Shown here: one piece after another, positions 1 to 8,140 of the stretch
How positions within the stretch are numbered: the first letter of the stretch is position 1
How the letters are laid out: every line of letters starts with the position of its first letter
DNA from: Chrysochromulina parva
Taxonomy: Eukaryota > Haptophyta > Prymnesiales > Chrysochromulinaceae
DNA: 21,198 nt
Reading direction: 5' to 3'
Assembly (NCBI GenBank): GCA_002887195.1
Contig: PJAB01000755.1
Location: 1-21,198, forward strand
Made by a program: the position numbers and the translations under genes
Notes under the pieces: model-generated
Seen by the model: only the letters and a program-made list of their open reading frames with translations
The model's database searches: none
What the model was told of the DNA's origin: nothing

Positions 1-792
1 GCGTGGAAACTGGATCGCATAGAGCACGTGCTTGTGCCACGGCCTCGCCGTTTCGAACCAGTCGCCGAGCTCCGCCCACTCCCCGTACTTGCGGGCGTAC
101 ACGGACACACGCGGCTCGAGAAAGATGTTGCTCTTTTGGGCCTTGTCAGCCATGCGGCTGATGATCTCCTTGAGGTAGCGGCCACCGAGGATCTGAGGCT
201 TGAAGAGCAGATCCGCCAACGCCTTAGAGCGGAACGGGGTGAACGCCGCGTTGAACTCGTCAAAGTCGCGGTACATGTCAGCTGTACTTTGGGTACGGAG
301 GTCATCGATGGCGGTCTTGCCCGGTTCAAAGCCAGCGGCGAGAATCATCTCGCCGATCGTCTGCTTGGCGTCGTAGGGCATGTGGCCGTCGCGTGCGTAG
401 ATCTCGTTCAGATACGCGAGCAGCTCAGGCGAGGTCATGAGAGCCGAGAGGTGCAGGTGTGTGTCAACCTTGGCGGCCATGTAGAAGTCGGTGTTGTCGC
501 TGCGGGTCTCAACGTCCTCCAGCCGCTTCTCGGTGAGCTCATAGCCCTCGTAGTGCAGATCGTTGAGGCGCAAATGATTCTCGCAGAACCGAGACAGCGA
601 TGGGTTTTCCATCAATTGGTACAAGCGAGCCATGGAGGACGTGGCCACCTCATACACCGGCCCCACATAAGGCTCCGTGCCTGGCACTTTTGCCTGCAAG
701 AGATCAGTACGGAGCTGCAGAAGCTCGCGCAGCGCTTTGGCGTCGCCGAGTTGTGCAGTCGGCATGGTGTTCGTACCGCCAACCTTAGACAT
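1..792 (-). CDS. AMPD: AMP deaminase, N-terminal part (runs off left edge)
   Basis: This encodes the first 264 residues of an enzyme that deaminates AMP to IMP in purine nucleotide cycling, probably in the cytosol. Read on the minus strand, the frame is open from the ATG at 792-790 to the window edge. The diagnostic part is DFYMAAKVDTHLHLSALM at about residues 107-124. It matches the AMP deaminase motif around the first metal-binding H-x-H, and both histidines are present. About 100 residues later SIYGRK-like text (SVYARKYGEW) and AIQFPR also match the family. An in-frame TAA lies six codons upstream of the ATG, which supports this start unless there is an upstream exon. The region before the catalytic domain is only about 105 residues, shorter than in animal or plant enzymes, and carries no membrane segment. 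The remaining catalytic residues lie outside the window. General adenosine deaminase is less likely because the SVYARKYGEW block is AMPD-specific. Confidence 0.9.
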   Translation of the reverse strand, partial: MSKVGGTNTMPTAQLGDAKALRELLQLRTDLLQAKVPGTEPYVGPVYEVATSSMARLYQLMENPSLSRFCENHLRLNDLHYEGYELTEKRLEDVETRSDNTDFYMAAKVDTHLHLSALMTSPELLAYLNEIYARDGHMPYDAKQTIGEMILAAGFEPGKTAIDDLRTQSTADMYRDFDEFNAAFTPFRSKALADLLFKPQILGGRYLKEIISRMADKAQKSNIFLEPRVSVYARKYGEWAELGDWFETARPWHKHVLYAIQFPR

Positions 793-1065
793 GTGACTCT
801 TCCGCGATTACATCAGCTTTCCCTTCGCCGACGCTAAAAGGTCGATCTCGAAACCGCTCGCGTTGGAACCGAACTTGGTCCATAAATGGCAAGAAAGGAG
901 ACACGAATGCATGCAACTTGCAACGCAACTACGCAAGGCACCGTCACGAGATACTGTGGGGGGGGGTCCGGTCAGAGCAACTGTACGGTACTACACCCAG
1001 GACCCTGACGCTTGAGCTCACCCGCACGACCCACGTCCGAGCTCCCAGGACCCACCCATCGCCCT
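793..1065. other. Intergenic, between two minus-strand genes
   Basis: This holds the 5' flank of the AMP deaminase gene and the 3' flank of the aldo/keto reductase gene. A run of nine G residues (958-966) is the only notable element. No convincing ORF or structured RNA is visible. Confidence 0.5.
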
Positions 1066-2436
1066 TTAGCTCTCATTCTTCTCAAAGCCCATCGCCGTGA
1101 AGCCCTTGGCCTTCGGGTCGGAGCGCACGGCGTCGATGATACCCATCTGCTCCGTCGAGAGTGCAAAAGAGTAGACGCCCGCGAGGTTCTCGTCCATATG
1201 AGCCGGGTTGCTCGTACCCGGGATGGCCACAACACCCTTCTGCACGGCCCAGCGCAGCACTACCTGCGCCACCGTTTTGCCGCTCGAACGCGCGATCTGC
1301 TGCAGCGACTCGACGGTGAACATGCTCGCGTGCTGCATCATCGTGCCCTGTAGTGACGCGAGGCGAACGCGCTTTCGGTCGTGAGGTGGTGGCACAATAG
1401 TCGGGCATGCGGGCTCAAGATGGTCCGGGTTGCATGCGGGCTCAAGATGGTCCAGGTTGCATGCGGGCTCAATATGGTCCAGCTTGCATGCGGCGGGCTC
1501 AACATGGTCCAGTTTCGCAGGTTGCATGCGGGCTCAAGATGGTCCAGGTTGCATGCGGGTTCGAGGGCCCACCTGGAAGGGGGACCATGCGGTGATGGCG
1601 ATGCTGTGCTTCTGGCAGTAATCGACGACCTCCTGCTGCCAATCAGGCGCCCACGGGTTGTACTGGATTTGGTTCACGCTCACTGGCGCCAGGCCGAGCT
1701 TTTCGAGCTCCTCGATCTGCGAGATTCCAAAATTGGACACACCGATATTGCGAACGAGCCCGGCGTCTCGCAGCGCGGAGAGCTTGGTCCATGCATTCAC
1801 TCGGCACTCGACCGCCGTGCCGTTGCGGCAGCGCCCGAGCGGCCCGAAGCCCTCCGGATGGTGCAGCAGCACCAGGTCCAAATAGTCCAGGCCCAGCTGC
1901 TTCAGCATGGTACGCACCTCCACGTCGACCTCGTTGCCCGAATAAAAGCGCGGGCCGAGTTTAGACGTGACGAAGAGCTCGGAGCGCTGCACACCGCGCT
2001 CAGCGGCTGCCGCGATTGCATGGCCGATGGCCTCGTTGTTCATGTAAAGGTACGCCGCATCGAGGTGGCGACCGCCTTTGAGGAGGTACCACAAGACCGA
2101 ACGGCTCACCGAGTGGAAATCGTACGCGGTAGCTCGGCAGCAAAGACCGAGGCCGAGCATGGGAAAGGAGTCTTTGGTCCCGCGCAATGAAAGAAATTTC
2201 TCCCCGCTTGGGCGCGCGGCGGGCTTGAGGTCTGCCGGCACTCGTGGCGTTGGCGAACGCTCCTCCCACCAATCATCACCCACGATGGTCGCCGGCAAGT
2301 AGCCATTTGCGAGGGGTATGATTGTGGCAAATGCGCGGCCCTCGGGAATGTGCGCTTGTGAGCAGAATCCAACAAGACTTGCGATCAACGCCACCACTAG
2401 CGCACACGGATAGACGCAGAGTTTGCCCAACTTCAT
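1066..2436 (-). CDS. Aldo/keto reductase, two exons, N-terminal signal sequence
   Basis: This is a predicted NAD(P)H-dependent reductase of the aldo/keto reductase superfamily, 381 residues after splicing. Exon 1 is 2436-1573, exon 2 is 1347-1066, and both intron boundaries are phase 0. Catalytic tetrad candidates are visible: Asp and Tyr in GGRHLDAAYLYMNNEAIG, Lys in FVTSKL, and His in LVLLHHP. IGVSNFG and VNQIQYNPW are typical family blocks. The family block TAWSP at the end of exon 1 joins to exon 2, which supplies GKTVAQVVLRWAVQKGV and IPGTSNPAHMDENLAG, the normal C-terminal AKR text. This is strong evidence for the splice. The first ~28 residues form a hydrophobic signal peptide or anchor (ALVVALIASLVGF), so the enzyme probably enters the secretory pathway or a complex plastid. 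The substrate cannot be read from sequence. The family is clear; localisation is an inference. Confidence 0.88.
1348..1572 (-). other. Intron of the aldo/keto reductase gene (225 nt, GT-AG, phase 0)
   Basis: The donor reads TTCCAG|GTGGGC and the acceptor CTACAG|GGCACG on the minus strand. The length is a multiple of three, and the exon-1 frame meets only one stop in it (TGA at 1536-1534). Most of the intron consists of the tandem repeat described separately. Confidence 0.82.
1405..1566. repeat. Intronic 27-bp minisatellite, about 5.6 copies
   Basis: Plus-strand units begin GCATGCGGGCTCAAGATGG and run 1405-1431, 1432-1458, 1459-1485, 1486-1523 (38 bp, with an 11-bp expansion), 1524-1550 and a partial unit 1551-1566. 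Units 2 and 5 are identical and the others differ by a few bases. The array lies wholly inside the aldo/keto reductase intron. Confidence 0.95.
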
Positions 2437-3179
2437 TGCAGATTGTGTGACGAAATTGTGTATCTCCCTTTGCGCATTATAGTTTCGTCAAGCCGCTCGT
2501 TTCAGCGCATCGATGTACGATTAAGGTTTCACATGTAGAGCACTCTATAACGCTCGTTTGGGTACATGTACTTGTGTGTGTTTTACGACTACTTGTGCAA
2601 CTAAAACTTGTGATAAATGAGAGTCTTCCTCTCTTCCACGACGTAGTACGTCGTGTGGGCGATCGTAATGCCTATGGTGACTCCGGATCCCCGGATCTGG
2701 GGATGCAGACTAAATGCCGTACGCCTGAGGAACATGGGCGCACATGGACCTGCTGTAGAGGATGCAGACGAGAGCAGGGACCGACCCGATCGGATCGGCG
2801 TATGCTTACATGCATTGAACGCGAGGCGGCGGTGCGCTGCGCGTCCCGGAGACGGCACGCCCGTCAATCGCCCCCGGGCTTGTCATCTCGTCCCAAGCGC
2901 GTACAATACATGTGAGTGCGGCCCATGCCGACAGGCCATCCATGCCGACAGGCCATCATGGCCAGAACTCATTGTCCTGCGCGCACACGAGCGAGGGCGC
3001 AGGAGTGAGCCACAGGGAGCTGGTGCGGCAGCTCGCACAGCAAGCATACAGAGGTGCGACCTCCCCCGGTGAGCGGCATTCGCGACCAACCACCGCCAGC
3101 TCTTGCGCATCAGAGAGGCAGTGGAGTGCGGCGGGACAACGCGTCTGGCCTCTTGGCCCAACTCCCACAAGCGGCGTGT
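2437..3179. other. Gene-poor intergenic region upstream of the aldo/keto reductase
   Basis: The first ~200 nt are AT-richer than the surroundings and are the likely promoter side of the aldo/keto reductase. A perfect 17-bp tandem duplication sits at 2924-2940 and 2941-2957 (CATGCCGACAGGCCATC). Short ORFs on both strands have no recognisable similarity and no consistent codon bias, so I call none. Confidence 0.5.
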
Positions 3180-3398
3180 CTACGTGGCAGCACCCGCAAA
3201 TACACGCAAGCTGCGGTCCACGCAGAACCGCGAGGGCGAAGCGGGGCTGGCGCGCACCGCAAAGAACATGAAGTCAGTCACCATGAGCATGAAGAGTGAC
3301 GCCGTCAAAACTGACCACATAGTCCAGATGTTGGCCGCGAAATTCATAAACAAGCTGGCCCCGAAGAGGGTCACTAGGACACCCTGCCGCGTGTTCAT
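3180..3398 (-). CDS. Small hydrophobic ORF, possible membrane protein or exon
   Basis: This 72-residue minus-strand ORF is not recognised. Residues ~5-47 are strongly hydrophobic with two potential membrane spans (VLVTLFGASLFMNFAANIW and VLTASLFMLMVTDFMFFAV). Third codon positions are mostly G or C, as in the real genes here. It could be a complete small membrane protein, one exon of a larger gene (CTGCAG just upstream resembles an acceptor, and GCG|GTGCGC after the second span resembles a donor), or a gene remnant. It sits head-to-head with the SDR gene and overlaps only the implausible 5' extension of that gene's open frame. No partner exon was found. Confidence 0.3.
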   Translation of the reverse strand: MNTRQGVLVTLFGASLFMNFAANIWTMWSVLTASLFMLMVTDFMFFAVRASPASPSRFCVDRSLRVFAGAAT

Positions 3399-3630
3399 GA
3401 CTCCCTGCAGATTGCGCGCACGTCCAGCACCGCTTCCGTCGCGCGGACAGCTACTCGATCGAAGGACCCGAAGAAAAAAAACTCATGAAATGACGCGTTG
3501 TTCGATACAGCTGAACATTAACGGCACGCGGCCATGCGCTGGAACTGGCGCTCCGGGTTCATGCATCATCGCGAAAGTCGATAAATGCGAAGCAGTTGCA
3601 TGTGAAAAGTCGAGCCCTTTGGTCCCTCCG

Positions 3631-5026
3631 ATGGCCGCTGTACTGGAGAGCACGGAGATGCTGACGGCGTCACCGCCTGCACCCTCGCCGCCCGTACCTG
3701 TACTGGAAAGCAGCACGGAGGTGCTGACGGCGTCACCGCCTGCGCCCTCGCCGCCCCTACCTGTACTGGAGAGCAGCACGAAGGTGCTGACGGCGTCACC
3801 GCCTGCGGCGCCCTCGCCGCCACCAATCAACAACGGCGTCTTCAGGTCCGACCTTCTCACCGCCTACGAGGCTCTTCGATCGCCCGACGGTCTGATCGGC
3901 AAGGCCGACCTCATGGCACTCCTCATCGGCGGTGTGCTAGCTGCAGCGGTGCTGTTCCTTGCCTTGCTCACCTGGCGAAGGACATGCGGACGGCTGCGCC
4001 TTCGCTGTCAGAGCTGCCTCGCCGTGGGCTTCGCAGCGCCAGACGACGTTGAGGGAGCAGAGCTTCTTTATTCCGGACTGCCACGTTCGGATGGATTGGC
4101 TGCAGGAGCGCCGCCGGACTGGAAAGCTCCGCCGGCGGTCGAGTGGTCCCTAAGTGGTAAGGTCGCCCTCGTGACGGGCGGATCCAAGGGATTGGGTCGT
4201 GCGATCGTAGAGGAGCTGCTCAAACACGGCTGCGAGGTGCTCACATGCGCTCGCGACCTGACCCCACTAGCCGCGCTCGTGAGTTCAGAGCCGCGCTGCG
4301 TCGCTGTGCAGGCGGACGTTGCGACGGCGGAGGGGCGGCAGAAGCTGCTCGCCCTCATCGCTCGCCGCTACTCAGGCAATCTCGACATCCTCGTCAACAA
4401 TGTGGGCACCAACCTACGGCGCACCAGCGCCTCGCATGAGTATACAGACGCGGAGTATGATCTCGTCCACACGACGAACCAATCGTCCGCCTTCCACCTC
4501 ACTCGGCAGTGCTACGCCGCGCTCAAGAAGCGCAAGGGCAGCGTGGTCAACGTCTCTTCCGTTTCCGGCTCAATGGTCGACAACACGGGTGCGCCGTATG
4601 CGGTACGCCAAGAGCCACTCGAACGCTTGCGTGCAGACCCGAACCGCAGGGCCACGTCGCTCCATTTCGCTCATCGGCCGCGCCCCGTGCTGGCCCGGGT
4701 GTGCATCGGCCTCGCAGATGACCAAGGCGGCTCTCGAGCAGATGACGCGCTACCTCGCGTGCGAGTGGGGTCCCGACGGCGTTCGAGTCAACGCCGTTGC
4801 GCCCTGGTTCATCTCAACGCCGCTGACGGAGCCCTTCTTGCGAGACAGCAGCTTCCACGCCGCCGTGAAGCGCGTCACGCCGCTGGGCCGCGTCGGCGAG
4901 CCCCATGAGGTTGCCTGCGTGGTCGCATTCCTGGCGATGCCCGCCGCCGGTTACATCACCGGGCAGGTGCTTGGCATAGACGGCGCAATGATGCAAGAGG
5001 GCTTCCGGTATGAGAGCGCTCATTGA
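3631..5026 (+). CDS. Membrane-anchored short-chain dehydrogenase/reductase (tropinone-reductase-like), two exons
   Basis: This is an NAD(P)(H)-dependent oxidoreductase of the classical SDR family, 425 residues from exons 3631-4602 and 4718-5026. The cofactor motif is TGGSKGLGRA, followed by the NNVGTN block typical of tropinone-reductase-like SDRs and the catalytic Ser region NVSSVSG. The active-site Tyr ends exon 1 (APYA) and the Lys begins exon 2 (MTKAALEQM), so splicing restores YxxxK. The C-terminus has RVNAVAPWFISTPL and GYITGQVLGIDGA. Before the enzyme domain come three 21-residue Pro-rich repeats and one transmembrane helix (LMALLIGGVLAAAVLFLALL). The catalytic domain is thus tethered to a membrane. 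The frame is open back to 3103, with an ATG at 3490. I prefer 3631 because codons 3490-3630 lack the strong G/C third-position bias. A two-codon upstream ORF (ATGAAATGA, 3485-3493) overlaps the 3490 ATG. The substrate is unknown. Confidence 0.85.
3640..3825 (+). repeat. Coding tandem repeat, 3 x ~63 bp, in the SDR N-terminus
   Basis: Units are 3640-3699 (60 bp), 3700-3762 and 3763-3825. Each encodes VLESSTEVLTASPPAPSPP with small changes. The repeat forms a Ser/Thr/Pro-rich stalk before the transmembrane helix. Confidence 0.93.
4603..4717 (+). other. SDR intron (115 nt, GT-AG, phase 0)
   Basis: The donor is TATGCG|GTACGC and the acceptor CTCGCAG|ATGACC. It separates the active-site Tyr and Lys codons. 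Translation through it gives no SDR similarity, while removal restores the family alignment exactly. Confidence 0.9.
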
Positions 5027-5612
5027 GAGCTGAGGGGGCCGAGGCATGTTCACGTGTGTACACGCGCAGTCGCCGTCTCCGCCTCGACTATTCCGAAACG
5101 CCGTTTTGGGTGTTCGTCGAAGTTCAAGTTCAAGTCACTACATAAACAACAGACACTCTAGCGGAAGCCTATCGAATCACTGCTCTCGAGCTTGAACTTA
5201 GAACTAACTCACTTTTCGTTTTCCAATTCGCAATTGCACTTTTCGTCGTTTACGAGCGCTTAATACGGCACATGAAAAGTCTTTTCGTTTCGCTTCCATA
5301 TAGGAGGAGTTCAAGTTCAACTTCAAGTTACTACATAAACAGCATAAACAACAGACAACCTAAAGGAAGCCTATCGAATGTGCTCTCGAGGCTTGCAGTG
5401 GTGGTGAGAGATTGTTGACGTGGGACACAACGGAAAGAGCACGAGAGGGAAGGAGACGGGGAGGAGACACGCCACAGGGTGCTAGCCTGTGCGTGCCCTC
5501 AGAGTACAATCGAAGAGAACAGAACTTGAACTTGAACTTGAACTAGAAATAAAGACCTTGAAATATACGAGACTTTACTTGGAACTTTTCGTTAATCTCC
5601 GAAACGAGAACC
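5027..5612. other. Intergenic region, promoter side of the rubredoxin gene
   Basis: No gene is visible in this stretch, which is AT-richer than its neighbours. It contains the duplicated module listed separately and hexamer-like GAACTT/AAGTTC runs near 5121-5135, 5309-5327 and 5524-5543. Those at 5524-5543 are in the opposite orientation to the first two. A GACGTGG (G-box-like core) occurs at 5417-5423, which may be chance. Confidence 0.55.
5119..5390. repeat. Direct repeat of a ~72-84 bp module
   Basis: Copy A is 5119-5190 and copy B is 5307-5390. Shared blocks are AAGTTCAAGTTCAA, ACTACATAAACA, ATAAACAACAGACA, GGAAGCCTATCGAAT and TGCTCTCGAG, in the same order. Copy B has a small internal duplication (ATAAACAGCATAAACA). 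The spacer of about 116 bp is not similar to the copies. Confidence 0.85.
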
Positions 5613-6283
5613 ATGCGCTTCGCCGCACTGCTGCCGCTGTTGGCGGGCGCCGTGAGCGCGTGGCAATCGGCTGTGCCACTTGCTCGGCATGGCACTGCAC
5701 TCCGCCGGGCGGCCGTGCACGCCAAGGAGGAGGAGGTCGTCTTTACGTTCGGAGATGCAGACGACATGAGTGACTCAACGGCAACGGCGATCATGGGGGA
5801 GGAGCGTGAGCTGACGGAGAGGGAGAAAGAGATTGCGCGGTTGCGGGCGGCCGAGAAGTTCATCCAAAAGGCGACGGGCAACGCCAAGTGCAACACTTGC
5901 GGCTACAAATACAAGTGGGAGGAGGGTGCGCCGGGGATCCCCAAGAGGACGCCCTTCGAGCTCGTGCCCGATTCCTGGTCTTGCCCGAACTGCAAGTCGC
6001 CCAAGGCCTTCTTCGCTGCGGAGACGATCGAGATCGCCGGCTTCGAGGACAACCAGAAGTACGGCTTTGGCACCAACACGTGGACGGAGTCGCAGAAGTC
6101 GACGGCCATCTTTGGTGGTCTGGCTGCCTTCTTTGCCCTCTTCATTAGCGGCTACGCGCTGGTGAGCCAACACTCCGCCTTGAGCATCTCGCACGATCCC
6201 CTCCCATCTCGCCATGCTCTACCGATGCCCCAGCCTCTTCTGACGCGACGTTACGGACCTGTCGTGCGCTCTCGCAGAACTGA
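5613..6283 (+). CDS. Plastid-targeted membrane rubredoxin (RBD1-like), two exons
   Basis: This is a single-iron electron carrier, about 184 residues from exons 5613-6161 and 6278-6283. The iron site is formed by CNTCGY (about residues 92-97) and WSCPNCKSPKAFF (about 125-137), giving the four cysteines of rubredoxin. A C-terminal transmembrane helix (IFGGLAAFFALFISGYAL) matches thylakoid rubredoxins of the RBD1 type, which in plants and algae help photosystem II assembly. The N-terminus is a signal peptide (MRFAALLPLLAGAVSA) followed by a Ser/Arg/Ala-containing transit-like stretch, as expected for a complex plastid. GTGAGC follows the Leu codon at 6159-6161. Using the acceptor CTCGCAG at 6277 leaves only AAC TGA, so the protein would end GYALN. 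Without splicing the frame continues to 6512 as non-family sequence. The family and targeting are well supported; the tiny last exon is an inference. Confidence 0.85.
6162..6277 (+). other. Predicted rubredoxin intron (116 nt)
   Basis: The donor is GCGCTG|GTGAGC and the proposed acceptor GCTCTCGCAG|AACTGA, phase 0. Its length nearly equals the 115-nt SDR intron. A second pyrimidine-rich acceptor candidate lies near 6465, so the 3' site is less certain than the donor. Confidence 0.6.
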
Positions 6284-6721
6284 TTTGGATTTGGGACGCA
6301 GCGCAACCGCGATGGCAGCGCGCTCCGGCGATGGCGAGAGCTGTGCACTTCTGCACATGTCTCTTCTCGCATGTGTGTGCGGGAAAGTGCCCCGCGCATT
6401 CATGCCTTGCGCGTGCGATGCCCTCTTTTGCTTTTGTCGTCCCTCTTCTTCCACTCCATCAAAGTGTGCCGGCGGCTGCCCCGCCGACATCGAGGCGGTG
6501 TGCGCCGGGTGAATTCGAGGAATATGTTTGCATGAGTCGCTTGATTCGGTGTTCATCATTCATGTCGCTGAGCAGTTAAATGAACGGCAGCACCCATGCA
6601 TGCAAGTCAGTTTCACACGCGTGAAATGCCAACGCGCCTGGCGGCCCTTGTGGTCCGCGTGCTTCGGGTCGCGTCGAGTTGGCCCTTCAGGCCGGATTCC
6701 GTGCGCGGCGTGAGTGTCTGA
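6284..6721. other. Intergenic region between rubredoxin and GT23-like gene
   Basis: The first part is rubredoxin 3' flank. A short inverted repeat, TTTCAC-ACGC-GTGAAA, lies at 6611-6626. From 6626 an ATG opens a 28-codon frame with arginines and hydrophobic residues that ends exactly at a consensus donor GTGAGT (6710). With the acceptor at 6775 (66-nt intron) it would splice in phase into the next gene. This is an alternative first exon, not proven. Confidence 0.4.
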
Positions 6722-7885
6722 TTGTACACTCAAAAGCGCAGTCTACTGGGCCGTGCACACGGTGTCGCAGCACAGGAGGTCACTCGCTTTCTTCGAACAG
6801 CACCCATCGTCATGGCGATGTTCAACGCGTCAAATTGCATGCGTGACGCCCCACCCACACCTGAATACTTGCCATCGCTAGCATCGCTTCACGTACCCTG
6901 CCCATCCTGGCGCGAGGTAGACGCAGGCGATCGGCCATGTGCCATGATTGACCACCTTCGGGCTGGTTATGCGAGCTACATACACCACGCGATACACGGT
7001 GTCTTTGCGGCCCGAGGCAAGGGCCTCCGGCTCGTGCCACTTTTGCACCACTACGTGCGCAAGGAAGCCATCCATCATCGGATTGCAGAGGTGCCGATGG
7101 TCCGGCAGGCCTTCTCCATCGATCGCCGTGCTCGATGGAACGGGACGAACGCGTCTTTGGCGCCTTGCCAATTAGCTCTTCTTGGGTGTGTGACCGGGGT
7201 TGCGGAATCCAGCTGCGACTTTCGGCACGCACCTCGTATGGATATGAGCGGTCAGGCTCGGCGGCGCCATTCGCTCTTCCAGGTTGGCGCCGCGGCCCTC
7301 GCCCTGCTGCGGCCAGACCTCTCGCCTTTGGCGTCGCCGACGGCACACCTCCGGCTCGGCGGCCCATGTATTGCCGCGCAGCTTCGCTTTGGCGACTCGT
7401 GCGGCACCAACGCCTTCCACACGGGTCGGCGCTGTGGACCGGTGCAGGAGTACGTGGATGCGGTCGTGAAGCTGCGCGACCGCTACGGCATCACACGAGT
7501 CGTGGCGGCGAGCGACTCCGCAATCTCTCTCGCCGAGTTTACGAGCCTGCTAGGCGCACGCGGCATGCACGTGACCACCCTCACGCCGCCCGAGCGTCTG
7601 CAGGGCGACGCCATCCTGAGAGAGCGGAAGATGGTTGAACATGTCATGGTGCGCAACGCGACACTGGCGTGGGCAATGCTCGAAACCTTTCTCGTCGATC
7701 TGTACGGCCTCTCACAATCATGCGATGCGCTCGTCACCAAGTTCACCTCCAACATGGGCCGTCTGCTTCTCGAGCTCATCGCAGCGCGGCTAGGGCGCGT
7801 GCCGCCCTATATTTCGCTTGACGTCCCGTGGTGTTTTGGCAATCGCGCGGCCTCGCCTCATGGGCAGGGCTATTTTCCGTGCTAG
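6722..7885 (+). CDS. GT23/FUT8-like glycosyltransferase
   Basis: This 387-residue protein is likely a sugar transferase of the fucosyltransferase GT23 fold, acting on glycans in the secretory pathway. Its C-terminal half follows the order seen in alpha-1,6-fucosyltransferases: a beta strand with IAAQLRFGDSCGT at about 216-228, a Rossmann-type strand with VVAASDSA at about 260, then FLVDLYGLSQSCDALVTKF and TSNMGRLLLELIAARLG, and a final segment near SLDVPWCFG. In FUT8 the first block is HVRRTD with two nucleotide-sugar-binding arginines. Here only one Arg is kept (QLRFGD), so donor specificity may differ. The N-terminal 150 residues are Cys-containing and unplaced. No signal sequence is seen from the 6722 ATG, which suggests a missing upstream exon (see 6626-6709) or a start farther in. 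The family call is from remembered motif order; the exact activity is unknown. Confidence 0.6.
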   Translation: MYTQKRSLLGRAHGVAAQEVTRFLRTAPIVMAMFNASNCMRDAPPTPEYLPSLASLHVPCPSWREVDAGDRPCAMIDHLRAGYASYIHHAIHGVFAARGKGLRLVPLLHHYVRKEAIHHRIAEVPMVRQAFSIDRRARWNGTNASLAPCQLALLGCVTGVAESSCDFRHAPRMDMSGQARRRHSLFQVGAAALALLRPDLSPLASPTAHLRLGGPCIAAQLRFGDSCGTNAFHTGRRCGPVQEYVDAVVKLRDRYGITRVVAASDSAISLAEFTSLLGARGMHVTTLTPPERLQGDAILRERKMVEHVMVRNATLAWAMLETFLVDLYGLSQSCDALVTKFTSNMGRLLLELIAARLGRVPPYISLDVPWCFGNRAASPHGQGYFPC

Positions 7886-8140
7886 TGAGTAGTGTTCAGT
7901 GTTCTACTTCTAGTGTTCGCCACGGGCTATGGAACCAGACATGTGCTATCTAGCGCATCACATGAGCACTAGCCTGCTGAAATGCACGACATGGACCGCA
8001 TTAGTAGATATTTTCTCGCTCAGTGCACTCACTCGACCTTGTATTACTGGTATGGATACCGCACACGATGCGCTTCCAAAGCACAATGGCACGCCAGACC
8101 ACCGATAGTCACACTGACAGAATCCGGCCGCAACAGTTCA
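7886..8140. other. Convergent intergenic region
   Basis: This is the 3' flank shared by the GT23-like gene (plus) and the small acidic ORF (minus). It is moderately AT-rich. No motif or ORF worth calling is seen. Confidence 0.4.

Noticed and set aside
28..837. 269-residue plus-strand ORF
   Set aside because: It is antisense to the AMP deaminase frame, which carries family motifs. The plus-strand protein has no recognisable domain.
1405..1566. Regular repeats resembling a CRISPR array
   Set aside because: The units are directly adjacent with no unique spacers, and they lie in a eukaryotic intron. It is a minisatellite.
1381..2190. 269-residue plus-strand ORF covering the minisatellite
   Set aside because: It is antisense to aldo/keto reductase exon 1 and the intron repeat. 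The repeated peptide simply reflects the DNA repeat.
3103..3630. N-terminal extension of the SDR frame
   Set aside because: Third codon positions are not G/C biased, the sequence overlaps a better minus-strand ORF, and it shows no family similarity. It is probably 5' UTR or intergenic.
3483..3860. 125-residue minus-strand ORF with Gly-rich repeats
   Set aside because: It is the shadow of the Pro-rich SDR repeats, whose plus frame leads into a recognised enzyme.
4603..4908. Unspliced continuation of the SDR frame
   Set aside because: It is Arg-rich and without SDR similarity. Splicing to 4718 restores the active-site Lys and the C-terminal motifs.
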